Shown in pieces: positions 26,401 to 41,100 of a stretch of DNA of 64,000 bases; within the stretch, counting starts at the first letter, position 1; each line of letters opens with the position of its first letter. The DNA comes from Microthyrium microscopicum (Eukaryota; Ascomycota; Dothideomycetes; Microthyriales; Microthyriaceae). The position numbers and the translations under genes are program-made. The notes under the pieces are model-generated. The model saw only the letters and a list, made by a program, of their open reading frames with translations, was not told the origin of the DNA and made no database searches. The stretch is from assembly GCA_010405405.1 (NCBI GenBank), contig MU004245.1, positions 9,256 to 73,255 of the forward strand. The letters run 5' to 3'.

Positions 26401-28297
26401 AAGGAGTAACTAATAAAAGAGATTATAACTAAAAAATATAAGAAGATAATAAATGGCAAACTCTATATAGTTTACGTTATTAAATAGGTAAGTTATCTAG
26501 ATATAATAGAAGAACTAATTAACTTTATTAAATAGTTAGAAGCTTATATAAAGTAGATAGAGAAGATAAAGTATATATAAGATAATTATAAAAGATTAGT
26601 ACTAAACTAGTCTATTCTTTAAGTATAACTAAGATTAAAAACTAGCTCTCTTATTATAGTAATTAACTCTATAGAGATATAATTAAAGGTACTATCTATA
26701 ATCTATATATAGAAATACTTTTCTTTTATCTATATTAAGACTTTCTTTTTTACTAAATAAAACTAGAAAATTATAAAAATATAAGAAAACTAAAGAAATA
26801 AGATATACTTAATAAACCTTTACTATTAAGGAAGAAAAACCTAATTAGTATCTTAAGGCATAAGAGAACTAAAGTAGATAGTTAAAAATAAAGGATTCTT
26901 ATCCTTCTTAGTAATCTTCTCCTTATTATTATAAAGATACTTCTTAGCTAAGCTAATATTATTATTATAGACGTAGTTTAAATATATATTATTATAAAAT
27001 CCTAGAAACTAAACGTAACCTATATATTATAGCTAATTCTTTAAATTAGAATAGTTAATATAATAAGTATAATACTACTTCTTATAAGTCTTATTCTACT
27101 TATTTTTAGTAGAGAACTATAAGATACTTATATAATAAATACCTAAGGCTTTAAGATAACTAACCTAGCTACTAGTTAACTAAATCGTATTAAAAAAACT
27201 CTAATAAATTATAATATTATAAACGTTAAGCTATAAATTATTAGTAAACTCCTTAGAGAAGACGTTTAATAAGTTAAGATAATCGTTAGAAAAGTTAAAA
27301 AGATAGTTAGCTATAATATAAAAGACCTTACTCTATAAATATATTAGTATAAATTAAGAAAGGTAAGAAAAGTATATATAGTCTAGTTAATATAAAGTAC
27401 CTTAAATAAAGTATAGTTTTATAGATTATAATAGTTAATAACTATATATACCTTCTTATATTAGAAAGTAGTTAGTAGATAGAAATAAGGATTATAAATA
27501 ATGTTATTCTAGTAATAAAGTAGAACTTAGTTAAGAAGGTAAAGGCCCTTATTTATATTATTCTAGTAGGCCTTATATATAGCTACCTCGTGTATAGTAA
27601 GTAGACAAGGTAGAGGAGTATTATAGTTAATAATAAATATATAAGTAGAAATAATAGTAATAAGAATATAATTATTAAAGCTAACAATATAGTTAAAAGC
27701 GTTAATAATTAGAGTAGCTATTTCTATATAGTTAGTAAGGCTATAGCTATTATAACGAACAACTTACCTAATTAATTAATTAATTAGGTAAGGAAGAAGA
27801 AACTTAATAAGAACTAATTAGAAGAGAAGAAGCTTATTTAAAGTATAATAAAGAAAGAATAGTTAACTCTATAGAATAATATTACTTTATACCTTCTAAA
27901 TATATAGATAGAAGCATAGTAACTTAATTATAGTTACGTTCTTTTAATCTTATCTCTTAATATTATAATAGAGCTCTAACTAAGTATAAATAAGACGACC
28001 TACTAATTAAGTAACCTTTACAAAATTATAACTAAAAAGAACTAATATTATATACTAAGAAAGAAGCCTTATACTTAGAATTTAGTCTAAAATAGGTAAA
28101 ATACTAGTATAGAACTAATAATTAATAACCTAAGCTTTATATTTTGTACTTAAAAGTAAATATATAGATCTATACGTTATAAATAAAAGCTCTATTATAA
28201 ACTATAAGAATAGTAAGCGTTAAATATAGCTAGATAAGATTAAGATCTTATAATTAACTTAGTATTTTAGCTAGAATTTTTTAGATAAGGAAGGTAA

Positions 28298-28459
28298 TAT
28301 TAAGAATTAAACCCCCTAAAGCTATACCTATTTAGGCTACCCTTATTATATATAAATACCTTAACTAAAAAGTCTCTTAACTCTTCTTTCTCTCTAAGTT
28401 ATCTTCCTATTTAGTAGGCTTATAATATAACTTATCTCTTCGTTATCTAACCTATAATA
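28298..28459 (+). repeat. 3' LTR of element D
   Basis: 162 bp, starting TATTAAGAA (RIP-type variant of the 5' copy) and followed by the target duplication AAAAG. Confidence 0.85.
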
Positions 28460-30900
28460 AAAAGCCTTTATAAGTTTCTTATAGTAATAAAGTAAGTCTT
28501 ATAGATTAATATAGTTTAATAAATTTATTAAATATTTAAAGAGCTAAGTAAATCTATTTTAACTTAATTAAATTAACTTTTCTAAAAAAATAAAACTAAT
28601 TTTACTATAATAATTATTTTCTAAATAGATAAAAAATAAAGTCTTAGCTTTAAAGGTTAGTAATAAATCCTAGTTTTTAAACTAGAATATTTTTATAATA
28701 ATTCTATAGTATAATAAATTTATAATATAAAATAATACTTTATTAGTCTTTAAAATTCTATTAAAGTTAACTATTATTACTTTAATAGTTACTACTTTAT
28801 AAATAGCTAGAACTATACTATTTAGATACTTAGCTAGCATTTTTAAGAAATAATATATTTCTAATTAAAGCTTTTTAGTTAAAATATAATTTATAATATT
28901 AAAATAGGTCTTACTATCTACTAATATACTCTATAATATATAATTTTAGCTTACTTAATTCTAAGTAGTTTCTTATATAATAATTTAGTATAATTTCTTT
29001 ATTTAATATATTTTCTTATTTAAAAATTCTTTTATTTTTTACTATTTTTAAGACTTAAATAATAATAACTTTATAATAATTACTAAAGAAATTAAGAATT
29101 AGAATATTTATAATAAAAGCTATAAGATTTTAGTTAGCTACTTTATAATTTTTTTATTTTTAGATTAAAGTAATTATAAACTATATAGCTTATCTTATTA
29201 TAGTTTTAGTACTTATCTTTACTAGGATTACTAAGAAAGAGCTATTTAAATTTAACTTTTATACTACTCTTTAGTTTATTTAGCTTTAAAACTCTATTAA
29301 AAGAACTTAACTTAAGTTTCTTTAACTTATTTTTCTAAAAGCTTTATTAAGACTTATTCTTTAGATTTATAAATATTAAATATTATTTAAAGAATTTACT
29401 ATCTTTAGTATCTTTCTTTAAAATAGCTAGTATTTTTTAGTTATTAATAAGTCTTACGTATTTTAAAATATATTAAGATAAAGCTTTTTTAGTTATTTTA
29501 ACTATATAGTCTAAGTTAAAGATTATATTATTTCTTAAATAAGTAGATAGCTTATTACTAAAGAATAATAAATAAATAAATATATTATTAATCTTATATT
29601 TATAAAAGAAAGGTATAAGCTTATTAAAGTATTCTTAGAGAATCTTTTTTTTATAGTAATTAAGAAGCTTTAAAAAGCTTTATAGTACTTCTTAATAAGT
29701 AAACTAAGAAGTTTAAAAGTTTATTATTTTATAAAAGTCTATATAGATTTATATTAGCCTAGTTTAGCTAGCTAGGTCTAAAAATTAATATAATTATTTT
29801 AAGTAAATTATATAATCTTTTTATTAAAGTAATTATAAGCTTAAAAGATTACTAAGTATAAGTTTTTCTTTTATTTCTTTATAGTAAGTATATTAGTTAT
29901 ATTAAAGACTTAATTCTTATATTCTTATAGACTTTTAGCTTTATATATTTATAATTTATTACTACTATAAACTAATTTAGAACTATTATATTTAATATAA
30001 ATTAAAATATATATATAAATCTTATTTATTATCTTTTAGCTACACTAATAGGCTATATAGATGCTATTCTTACTTTTAGAAAAACCCCTATAGAGAAACC
30101 TATAGTATTCCTTTAGTTGCCTTCTAGTAGCTTTATTCTATTATTATTATAATACCTTCTTAGTCTACTACTTCTAAATAAAAGGACTTATATTATCTCT
30201 CTATAAACTATAAGCTTACTAAAAGAATTCTAGTTAGTAGGTTAATATAGTAGGTAACTAGTAGTTACTAATTATTAGGAGCCCTATATAGCTTAAGTAT
30301 ACTATATATTATATAAATTCTATACTATACGTTAGAATCTTAATCCTTAATATTATCTCTATTATTAGTTTTCCTTTTAGGACTTATTTATTACTTAATT
30401 ACTTAAAGCTATAGCGTTTCTTAGGATAGGTTAGATTTAGCTTCTTAGTACCTATTTCTATTTAGTATTACCTTATTATTAAGTTTTACTATTATACTTT
30501 AATAAGTTCTTATTAATCTTCTCTTTTCTAGAAGCTTATAGCTATTATCTTTATATAGTTAACTTTTTATATAGTTTTATAATAAGCGTATATAATATAT
30601 ATTTTTAAGTTTTTATAATTAATTTCTACTTTTAATAGGCTTTAATATTACTATAGCCTTTAGCTATATTAAGCCCTTTCTTTTAATACTTATTAAGTAG
30701 AGTATCTATAATACTTTTTAGCTAAGTTTTCTTTATTAATCTATACTCTTTAATACTATATAATAAGCTACTAAATAGCTACTTCTAAGTTTTTAATAGT
30801 CTATATAGTCTACTTCTAAGATATAAAGTATTTTAAATTTATATAGTTTTAATTACTTTTTCCTCTTTAAGTTTTTATTATACTTCCTACTTTTCTTAAT
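28460..30900 (-). mobile_element. Ty3/Gypsy fragment F, upstream part (fossil)
   Basis: Minus-strand continuation of the fragment at 19150-19700 beyond element D. Around 30,010-30,085 it matches, inverted, the gag region of element D (~21,500-21,575), so F is a relative of D. The outer end is uncertain; no matching LTR was found up to the LINE. Strongly degraded. Confidence 0.5.
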
Positions 30901-31449
30901 TCTTTTTCTAAAAGTAAGTTCTTTATAGGCTTTTCTTCTCTCTCTCTTTCTTACCTTTAGGTACCTAATAAACGTCTTATACCTATAAGTATCTCTCTTT
31001 TATTATCTTTAAAAAAGGTAAAAACTACTTTATTTATAGATATTAAAAATACTACTTTATTCTTAAATATAAAATTAGCTAGTTTTATTCTAGCTCTTAT
31101 TATAAGTCTTTTAGTATTCTTTTATATATAGTATTAACTATTATAATATAGACTATATATATTCTTAGTATAAGAATTTATTTATACTATTTTTAAGTAT
31201 TATACTATTATATAAAGTTACTTAATAGTAAGTACTTAATTAATCTTAGCGTACTTACTATAGTAATTACTTATATCTATAGTTAGGCTAGTCCTAACTA
31301 ATATTTTTACTTTTATTATAAAGAGTAATATTTTAAATATAAAGCTATAAGTATATCCTTACTCTTAATTTTTTATCTTTTCTAATATTATAGTAAGATA
31401 CTAATAAAGTTAAAAAAGTAAGGTAAGTATCTCTAATATGCCTTTAATA

Positions 31450-34400
31450 AAGTAATAGCTAACTTAGTTAACCCTTATTAAGGTATTAAAGAGTATATAT
31501 TATTAAGTATAGATAAAGAGGCTACTAAGTAAGTAAAGGTTATAAAGGATTTAATAAGTAAGTTTACTAACTATAAGATCTAGTTTACTTCTACTATAGC
31601 CTTATTAATATAGTAAAAGAAAAAAAAGCTAAAGATTAATATAACTATACTAGCTACTAATTTAGCTTACTTATAAGCTATCTTGCTAGAGCTTTATACT
31701 TAAAGCATAAAGATAAATTTATTAATAAAGATATTCTAGTTATTAAGTAAAGTAGTATTATTATTTAATAAAGAGTAGTAAATAGATATAGAATAAAATT
31801 AATTATATTCTTAGACTTAGCTATTTCCTTTATAATTATATATTGCTAGCTTATTAGTACTATAGTATTATAGTTAGTTATTTATAAGATCCTTAAGTTT
31901 TAGTAGTTCTCTATATGCCTTAAGGTTTATTTCTATAATTTTTTTAGTTAGTCTAAATTACTAAAGAGCTTTACTTTTTAATAGCTATTTAGCTACTACT
32001 TAGATATTCCTTAGATTAGAGAGTATATAGACCTTATTTAGTATTATTGCTTATTCTAGTAATCTTTCTTTATAATATTATAAGTAGTTTAATAGTATAT
32101 AGTAAACTATTTATTACTAGTAACTATATAGATACTATAATAGAAGGACTATTAATACCTATATGCTATATAGCTAGTTATTAAGTCTAATAACTTCTAA
32201 TTATATAAGAAAAAGCGCTATTACTTATACTTTATTAAGATTATTATAAAGCTTAATTAGTTAGTTACTTTATAATATTCTCTATACTATAGTAGTATAC
32301 TACTATATTCTTATAAGCTATATCTAAATATTTATCTAGAGCCTATAGTAATATACTCTAATTAGGAATATCTCTAACTCTAATTTAGTTTTTACCTTCT
32401 TCTTTTTCTATAATATACTATCTATTAGTTATATTACTTATCTATAATTAGTATCCTACTTCTATTTTATTTCTAATCTCTTTTTTTATTACTTTAGTAT
32501 ATTAACTCCTTAAGCTATAATCTTAGTTATATATATCTATACTAATTTAAGTATTACTAAGCTTCTTAGTTATTATTACTAGAGAAGTATCCTTTAGTTC
32601 TTTAAAAGGTTTACTTAGTATATTTTAGTAATAATTTTACTTATCTTTTATATTACTATTAAGTCTTTATTCTTATTAATATATTTCTCTATTAAAACTA
32701 TAGCGTTTATTTAAAGTAGTTTAATCCCTATTTCCTTATTTAATAAAGTAATAAAAGTTCTTTAGTACTTTCTTATTATCTTATAGAGTATATTATTCTA
32801 AACTACTACTAGTAGTTTATAATAATCCTTTAGTACCTTAAGAAATAGTAATCCTAGACTTTATACTTATACTCTATATATAAAGGTTAGCCTAATAATT
32901 ACTATATAAAGGAGTTTTATCTTTCTAAAGACTAGTCTCTATCTTAACTACGCTATTTTTAAAAATACTACTACTTACTTAAATCCTTTAGTTCTAGTTT
33001 TTTTAATATAATCTTTTTAGTTTATCTTCTTATCTATTTATATACTTAATATCTTAATATTCTTTAGCATAAGCTTAGTAGATATATTATTTATTATTAC
33101 TATAAATTATAAGTCTATTTCTAAGTAGTAAATATTCTAAGTAAAGTATATTACTTAATACTTATTAGAAGTAAACTTTACTCTATATTTATTTACCTAA
33201 TTAGTATACTTCTAGTAGGCCTCTTCTAGTCTTATATAGTTCTTTTAAGTAGTATTGCTCTATATAACTAATATAGTATTATCTATAAAGCTAAATCTAA
33301 AGATATTATTACTTACGTCCTAAAAATATTCTAATAGTTCTAATATAAAAAAGAGAAAGAGGATAAATAAGAAAAAAGATCTCTAAAGGATCCTTATATT
33401 AGTTATTATTACTAAGCTTTANNNNNNNNNNNNNNNNNNNNNNNNNNNNNNNNNNNNNNNNNNNNNNNNNNNNNNNNNNNNNNNNNNNNNNNNNNNNNNN
33501 NNNNNNNNNNNNNNNNNNNNNNNNNNNNNNNNNNNNNNNNNNNNNNNNNNNNNNNNNNNNNNNNNNNNNNNNNNNNNNNNNNNNNNNNNNNNNNNNNNNN
33601 NNNNNNNNNNNNNNNNNNNNNNNNNNNNNNNNNNNNNNNNNNNNNNNNNNNNNNNNNNNNNNNNNNNNNNNNNNNNNNNNNNNNNNTATTAGTTTTAGAT
33701 TATTACTCTTCTTTTCTAGTTACGCCTTAAGCCTAAAAGCCTTTAGGACCTTATTTAGTATATTAATAAGTCCTATTGCCTTATAATTTAGGAGGCTACT
33801 AATTATATAATCTATCTCTTCTACTATTATCTTATAGTCTATCTTTAATTCTAGAAGTAAAATAGTATTCTCTATATTACTAAGGTTTACTACCTCTATT
33901 TAAGAAAAGAACTTTATAGATAGTATATTTACCTTACCTTAGTTATTATAGATATAATTATTACTAGTAGTCTATCTAAGTATTAATAGGTATAGGTCTT
34001 TTTTTAGTCTACTAGCTTTAGCTCTTATCTATTTACTTATTCTTTATAGGCCTTAGTTCTTATAACGTTTATAATTCTTTATAATCTCTTCTATAAAGGT
34101 CTACTAGGATATTACTTTATTCTAGTATAGAGATTTTCTTAGCTAAGCTATAATTAACTTATATATATACTTATCCTAGTTAGTCCTTATTTAAAAGTAT
34201 CTTTATTTTATATAATACTTTCTTTATATTAGTAGGATAGTTATAAGTAACTATCTATATAAAGCTTACTTTAAGGGTTTTACTTTTAAGTAGTAAATTT
34301 TTAATACTTCTATTATTACTCTATATAAGGCCTCTATTAGTATATCTTTAGTATTTTATAAGCTATTATTTACGTATTTAATAAATTATTCTATATTTAG

Positions 34401-36912
34401 TTTTTATATATTATACTATACTTTTAGTATATATTTCTCTTATCTTAGAGTTAGCTAAATTAGTATTAGGATATAATCTTCTATTAGTACTTAGGTATTA
34501 ACTAGGCTATAGAACTCTAATCTTTCTTAAAAGAATTAAGATAGGAACGTAAAGTTAATTACTATTTCTATTACTCTTACTCTTTTTTCTTTACGTAATT
34601 TATAAGTTAGTTCTTCTTCTAGTATATATAAATAGAGCCCTTACCTAATTATATTTTAGAGTAAGGTATTTATTTAGAGTTTAGTAGCTAATACTACGCC
34701 TTCCTATTAATAATAGTAATAGTTAAAGTCTCTTACTAATAAGATCTCTTCTTTTACCTTATTAATTACCTTTATTAGTATTAGGTATTTAGTAATATAG
34801 TTATAGTTACTTATTACTAGGCCTTTGCTATATATATTAATAATTATTAGTATTATATACCTATACTAAAGGCGTAGTATTAAGATAAATTAGTTATAAT
34901 GTCTTACTTATTAGTCTTCTATATTAAGCGCTTTACTTATTATAAAGTATACTCTTAATTAATTGTCCTAGTTATATACTAGTATATAGCTAAAGAGGTA
35001 GTATATTCCTTTTAGCTTTATAATTCCTTTAAGGTCTTAAATTACTATAATTAGTTACTTAATATTATTTAGTATATTAAAGAATAGCCTTACTTCCCTC
35101 CTATTTAATCTTTTATAGTTATATTATATAATATTAATACTATTTATTTAAGTCTATTATTTAGATTTTATTTATTTTATTACTAAAGGTTAGCCTAGAG
35201 TTATCTATAGCTTATTCTACTCTTCTATAGTTATTTCCTTATTAGTCTTTTAGGATACTATCTCTTATAGTTTATAAGCTATTATTACTTTTATTAAAGT
35301 TAAATATACTTATAATTAATCTCTAAGTACCTTAGACTAGATTATTACGTACTTTATTCTTTACCTCTTATAATACTAATAGTCTTTTAAAGTTCTTAGT
35401 TTCTACTTTTCTTTTCTTTATACTATTTACTATAGTATATCTATTATTATTTATAAGCTAAATTAGTATAATTTAGGTAAGTATTATAGCTCTTATCTAT
35501 TTTATATATCTTTTATTTATTACCTAGAATCTTTTTATATTCTTAAAATAGATTTAGTATACTTTATATATATTCTTTTATTATATATAGTATTTCTAGT
35601 TTTACTCTTTCTTTCTTCTTCTTCTTTTTTTATTATCTTTATAGTTAGAGTACTAAACTAGGCTTATCTTAGTATAGTTCCTAGTATTATAATTACTTAT
35701 ATATTTACTATAGTTTAATTTATACTAGGTATAAGCTATTTACGTATAGCTTTAAACTTAGTAATAATAGTACTATTTAGTAGTATATTTTAGGTTATAT
35801 AATCTAATAAAGAGCTCTTCTACTCTAATAATAAACTTCTTTTAAATAACTTTATCTCTTATTACTATTATTAAGTAGTATAATATAAGTAATCTCTTAG
35901 TATATATCTTTCTATACTTTTCTAATTCTTCTTTTACCTATTTATACTCTATATCTCTATAAAGCTACTAAACTACTCCTATCTCTAGACATTTAAACTT
36001 TATTTTATTTCTATTAACTAGTTCTTTAATTAGTTTATTATTATCTATATTCTTATTATAGGCTATATCTAGTTTAAGTAGAGCCCTTAGGATCTCTATT
36101 AGATAGTCTTATTATAAGACCTAGACTTTATTTAAGTCTACTTAGCGTAGCCTATTTTAGATATAGTCCTTATCTAATTATATATTAACTATAATGTTAA
36201 CGTTCTTATTAAGTAGTAGCTTAATAGCTATTGCCTATAGGATAGTTTCCTTAATTTTTTTAAATAGCTTTACTCTATTTTACTTATCTTTCTTTAATAT
36301 ATTTTTAACTACTTTTATAATATTAATTTAGATTATTAAGCTTATAAAGAGGGCCCTTTAGTTAGGGATTAGTAGATTAAGTCCTTTTATAACCTTTGCC
36401 TAGGAGTTAGAGGTTATTTTAATTTTAGTAATTTACTTTATAATTATATTAAGTTTTTAATTAAGGTATACCTTAAAGCATATTAGCAAAGAGGCTTTAT
36501 TTATAATTAGAGCTAGGTAGAATACTAGTTATTTAATATAGTCTTATGCTATAATAAAGAACGCATAGTATTATATAAAATTAGCTATTAGCTAGTTAAG
36601 GAATAGTCGTATTAGATCCTCCTTTTTAGATATAAGTCCTCCTAATAGTACTTTAATTCTTTTCTATACTCTTACAAGTAGTAGTTTTAGGTCATCTTTT
36701 TATTTCTATATTACTTTGTTTTTAATATAGGTGGCCTCTATAGTAATAATAGCTATCTACTATAAATCTTTATTTATCTCTATAGCGCTAGCTATTACTT
36801 ACGTCTAGTTAAAAGTTATACTATTATAATAGTCTTAATGAGATGAATCTAATAATAATAGTTTTATAGAATAATTCTAAGAAATTAATCTTTTAGTACA
36901 ATAATGCTCTCT
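31450..36912 (-). mobile_element. Tad1-like LINE (non-LTR retrotransposon), RIP-mutated
   Basis: The minus strand carries a degraded non-LTR reverse transcriptase. Near 33,770-33,900 it shows the LPNYKAPG(P)DG-type start of the domain, and at 33,250-33,400 the PQGSPLSPILF-type and F-x-DD-type regions, typical of fungal Tad/jockey-like LINEs. In this orientation the presumed endonuclease region is ~33,950-35,100, ORF1 about 35,100-36,900, and the C-terminal part ~31,500-33,200. The 5' end is supported by two other copies that end at the same sequence (17,935 and 19,143). The 3' end is approximate. Every frame is interrupted. An assembly gap falls inside the reverse transcriptase. Confidence 0.7.
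33422..33686. other. Assembly gap (265 N)
   Basis: A run of N inside the reverse transcriptase region of the LINE. The flanking sequences fit one element, so the gap probably hides only LINE sequence. Confidence 0.98.
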
Positions 36913-37916
36913 ATAGATTAAAATAATTAAGCTAAAGTTATATTAGCTTTATTTATTAATTTATTTAATTAAGTAAAGTTCTTTATATTTATTAGCTACT
37001 TTTATTACTTTAAGTTATTTATATTTAAGTATATTATATATTTACTATATTTTAGCTTATAGCTATTTTAGTATTTTTTTTATATTTACTACTAGTTTTA
37101 AATAAACTTATTTTATATTAGTAGAATTATTTATAGTACTACTTAGTTCTACTAAATTTAGTATAGTTAAAGTTAATATAGCTAGATTTAATATAGCTAA
37201 ATTTAATATAAAAGTTTTAGCTTTACGTATTAGTATATTATTACTTATAATTAATTATAGTATTTTAAAAAGAAAGCTTTATAGGTACTTTATAAATAAA
37301 AAGTAATTAAAATATTAAAAATTAGAATTATAAAGTAAGTAAAAAAGTTATAAAATACTTAATAAATTAGATATATAAAAATAAAAATAAAAGTAATTAC
37401 TAAGAAACTACTTAGTAATTTCTTAGCTTCTATTTTATTACTTAAGAACTTCTAAGGTTTTTTTTTAAGCTAGAGTAGTTTATTTATAACCTAAGCTACT
37501 TAGAAAATATACTTAGCTACTAGTTACTATAGTTAGAAACTTATTAGCTTTCTTAATTATAAAATATACTAAAGCTAAAAAAGTAGCTTTACTAGCTTTT
37601 AATAGCTATTAGACTAAGGTACTTAGATTATAATACTTACTCTAGAAGGTTTATTAAGTTTAATTTCTAATACTTTATTTATACTATTTAAAAATAAAAT
37701 TAAGTATAATTAAAGAGACTTAAATTTAAATTAAGTATAATTATACTAGCTTACGCTAGCTTACGTTTACTTAGAATAAGCTTATAAGTACTTAGCTATA
37801 GCTTAAGTTACTTACTAATAGCTTATATTATACTTTAGTATTATAAAATCTTTTTTATCAATTTAAGCTATCTAATAGTACTAATAATACCTATAACTAT
37901 TATACGTAGTACTTTA
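36913..37916. other. AT-rich spacer, unassigned
   Basis: About 1 kb between the LINE 5' end and the target duplication of element C. Very AT-rich, with short internal repeats such as GCTA(G/A)ATTTAATATA near 37,170-37,215. No gene or known element is recognised. Confidence 0.6.
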
Positions 37917-37921
37917 TCTAA

Positions 37922-38144
37922 TATAAGGAATTCTTATAGGTTTAGTGTTATAGTATTTAGATACTAAGATCTAATCTTATAGATAAGATCTCTTTATTCT
38001 ATTTAGGGTTAGTATATTTAAGGATATTCTAGGCTTCTATTTCTTTGTATCTATAGCTATATCTCTAGATCTCTTCTCTTCGTACTTAGATTCTATAATA
38101 CTAGCTACTTTCTACTTGCCTATTACGCCTATTAGCTCCTTATA
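37922..38144 (+). repeat. 5' LTR of element C
   Basis: 223 bp, starting TATAAGGAAT and ending TCCTTATA. Same length as the 3' copy. Confidence 0.88.
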
Positions 38145-41100
38145 TAATCTAAGTACCTCTATATTAAATTTTATACTCTATGTATATTTTATATATTATT
38201 AATAAACGCGTAGAGGCGTTTAATAATTTCTATTAGATTACTATAGTTATGCTATAGATTTAACTAATTAGTATTTAGTAATACTATCCTTAATTAGGAT
38301 TAGCGTTACTAAAGGTACTAGCAAATTTATAAATACTAACTAGAGTAACGTAAATTTAGCGTTATTTATTAGAATAAAGACTACTTAGAGGCTTAAGCTT
38401 TACTTCGTAGTATTCTTCTTAGATCTATAGAGGCGTTTATACTACTTCCTCTCTACTAACTATAAATTATACTTACCTTATTTCTTATTAATTCGTATTT
38501 ATTAAATCTATTAAATTAGTTTTAATTTATTAAAAAATACTATATTATTTAGCTACGTATTACTATAAGTAAGACGCTACTTATTCCTAGTCTTAAATTA
38601 GCATTCTTAAGTAACTCTTATATTGTTTATAAACGTAGTAGCATTAGTATTTAAAGCTATTTAGTTTTACTCTATTATAGTAAAGATAGCTACTTTACTA
38701 AGAAGCTAGTCGTCCTAGATATAGGAACTAATTAATAGTCTACTATTGCGTTAATGCTATAGTAAGAGAATATTTTAGTAGTTAAATCTATTAAAAAGTT
38801 ACTTTTATTACCTAAAGTAGTTTTAGATAATAAAGACAAAGAATTCTTTTATTAGAATACTTAAGTTAGTATTAATATTTAATAACCTCGTAAGATTGTT
38901 ACTAAACTATTAACTATAGTACCTATTACGCTAATAAGCGTAATAAAAGAGCTAGGATTAAAAGGTAAAGAGGTATTAACCTCTAGTACTATTATTAGTA
39001 ATTTATTAAATAAAGACGTATTAGAAGCAAGATTACTTATTAATATCTACTATTAGTTAGAATTGCTAATATACAAAAAAGAACTTTATAACGTTTTTAT
39101 ATTATTTCTATTCTATCTACTTTTAGAACTAGTAGACCTTAATAGTAAAGTCGCCTTACTTATTAGCATAAAGTCTTTATTTATATAGGTATTATATAGA
39201 ATAGAACTAGAGGTAAGGAAGTAGATATTAGTAATTCTTTAGGATAATCCTAATAATTTTATTACTTTCTAGAAATATTATATATTAATATCTAATAGTA
39301 AGCATCTAGATTAATATATTAAGTTTATAGAAGAAGATTAATTCTTTAAATAACTATATACTACGTTAGTAATTAATTAAACTATAGTATTATGTTACTA
39401 GTCTACTTAAAAACTTTAAAATTAGCTAGTAGGAGAACTTATAGACACTAACGTAGAAGTAGATTAATTAGGTAAATTAGTAGATATATTATAGGAAGAG
39501 GTAGCTATCTATTAGTAGATAATAATAGATTTTAAAGTACTTACTAGCTAAATTTGCTATAACTATAAGTTAGTACTAATTATTATTTATTTAAATAAAT
39601 AAGCTACTCTTACTAAATTAGTAAAAAAGTATAATATTAATCTATAATATTACGAGTTAGTTATTAATCTTTACTACTAAATCTAAAAACTTAAGAATAG
39701 ACTTTAAATAAATTTAAACTAAGCTTACGTTAACTTAGATAATTTAAAAAATAATATCTTTTTAGGTTACTCTATACTATAAGTAACGTATCTAGTAGTT
39801 TTATACTTATAGCTTTAAGCCTAAGAAATATACTATATTTTATTATTATTAATAGCTAATAGTAGCTTCTTAGTAATATTCGTAAAGTTTAAAGAACTTA
39901 GTAATTTTAAAAGTAAACTTATATACTATAAATAGTAAAAGAAAAAGATATTAGATATACTTCTTAATAAGAATATATATCTTTATATCTTTACTAAAAA
40001 GAAGAAGATTAAGTTTATTTATATCTATTATACTAGCTTTACTTATAGTATTATAGTTATATATAAAGGTTATAAATTAAAGAACCTTTATAGTACTATA
40101 GAAGAGATATAGGTAGACTTAAATAGATATTATTACTCTAAGAACGCTTTTAAGGATACTAAAGTATAGTTAAAGTCTTTAAATACTAAAATAAAAGATA
40201 TAAAAGGTCTTTAAGCCTTTATTAGCCGCTTCTTAATAAATTTAGTAGATATAGAACTATCTAAGCGTAAGAAGATTATTAAATTATAAGATCTTATTAA
40301 TTATAAGTTTATAGACTTACTAGTAGGTTAGCATTTTAGTAGCTTTACTATATTTTACGCTTAACTTTACTTAGTTATACGTTAAATTAACTATAAGCCT
40401 ATAGCTATAAATAATAACTTTTATAGCTATAATAATAATTAGTCTACTAATAAGGGAGCTTAAAATAATAAAACTAGTAACGTTAATAATTCTATAGACG
40501 TCTTTAATACCTTAAAAATAGATAAACGTTATATCTATTATAATTAAAAGGGTTACTACTACTTTAATAAGACTACTCTATATAAAGATTAGAAATCCTT
40601 ATCTAATAATAAAATTAAAGCCTTAGTTATATTTTTAGTAGCAATGTTTATAAAAGTTTAAAAAGAATAATAACCCTTTATAAAGGATACTGCTAAGAAT
40701 AATAACTATTAATCTTTAAACTAGACGCTTCTTTACTAAGTTGTAAGAAAGAGCTAAATAAGACTAAAGTATATAATAAAAGAAAGAAACGTATTTTTAA
40801 TACTATAACTAAGTATATAAAAAAAATATTTTATTAATATAATAAGAAATAGTACTAAAATATTAAGAAAGCTAAAGAGATATTTTATTAAGTAAAAGAA
40901 GACTATAAGAATATTAAAGAAAAAGCTTAAGAGAAGATTAAGAAAATACTTAGTTATCTTTATTAGTATATTTAGCGCCTTAAGTATAAAAATACTATTT
41001 ATAAAGAATATATCTCTTTAGTATATTTATATGCTATTTATATTTTACTAGCCTCTATTATACTAGTAGTATAACCTTAAGATATTAAAAAGAAAGATTC

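Larger units (their letters stand above)
19701..28459 (+). mobile_element. Ty3/Gypsy chromovirus D, full length (fossil)
   Basis: Element of 8,759 bp with 162-bp LTRs (19701-19862 and 28298-28459) and a 5-bp target duplication AAAAG at 19696-19700 and 28460-28464. A purine-rich AAGGAAGGTAA precedes the 3' LTR. Degraded but ordered domains: gag (~20,600-22,700), reverse transcriptase (~23,640-24,330), RNase H (~24,400-24,900), integrase (~25,300-26,100), and a chromodomain-like segment (~26,400-26,540). About 1.7 kb between that and the 3' LTR is unassigned. Broken throughout. It lies within fragment F, so it is younger than F, and its LTRs keep some GC-rich patches. Confidence 0.88.
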
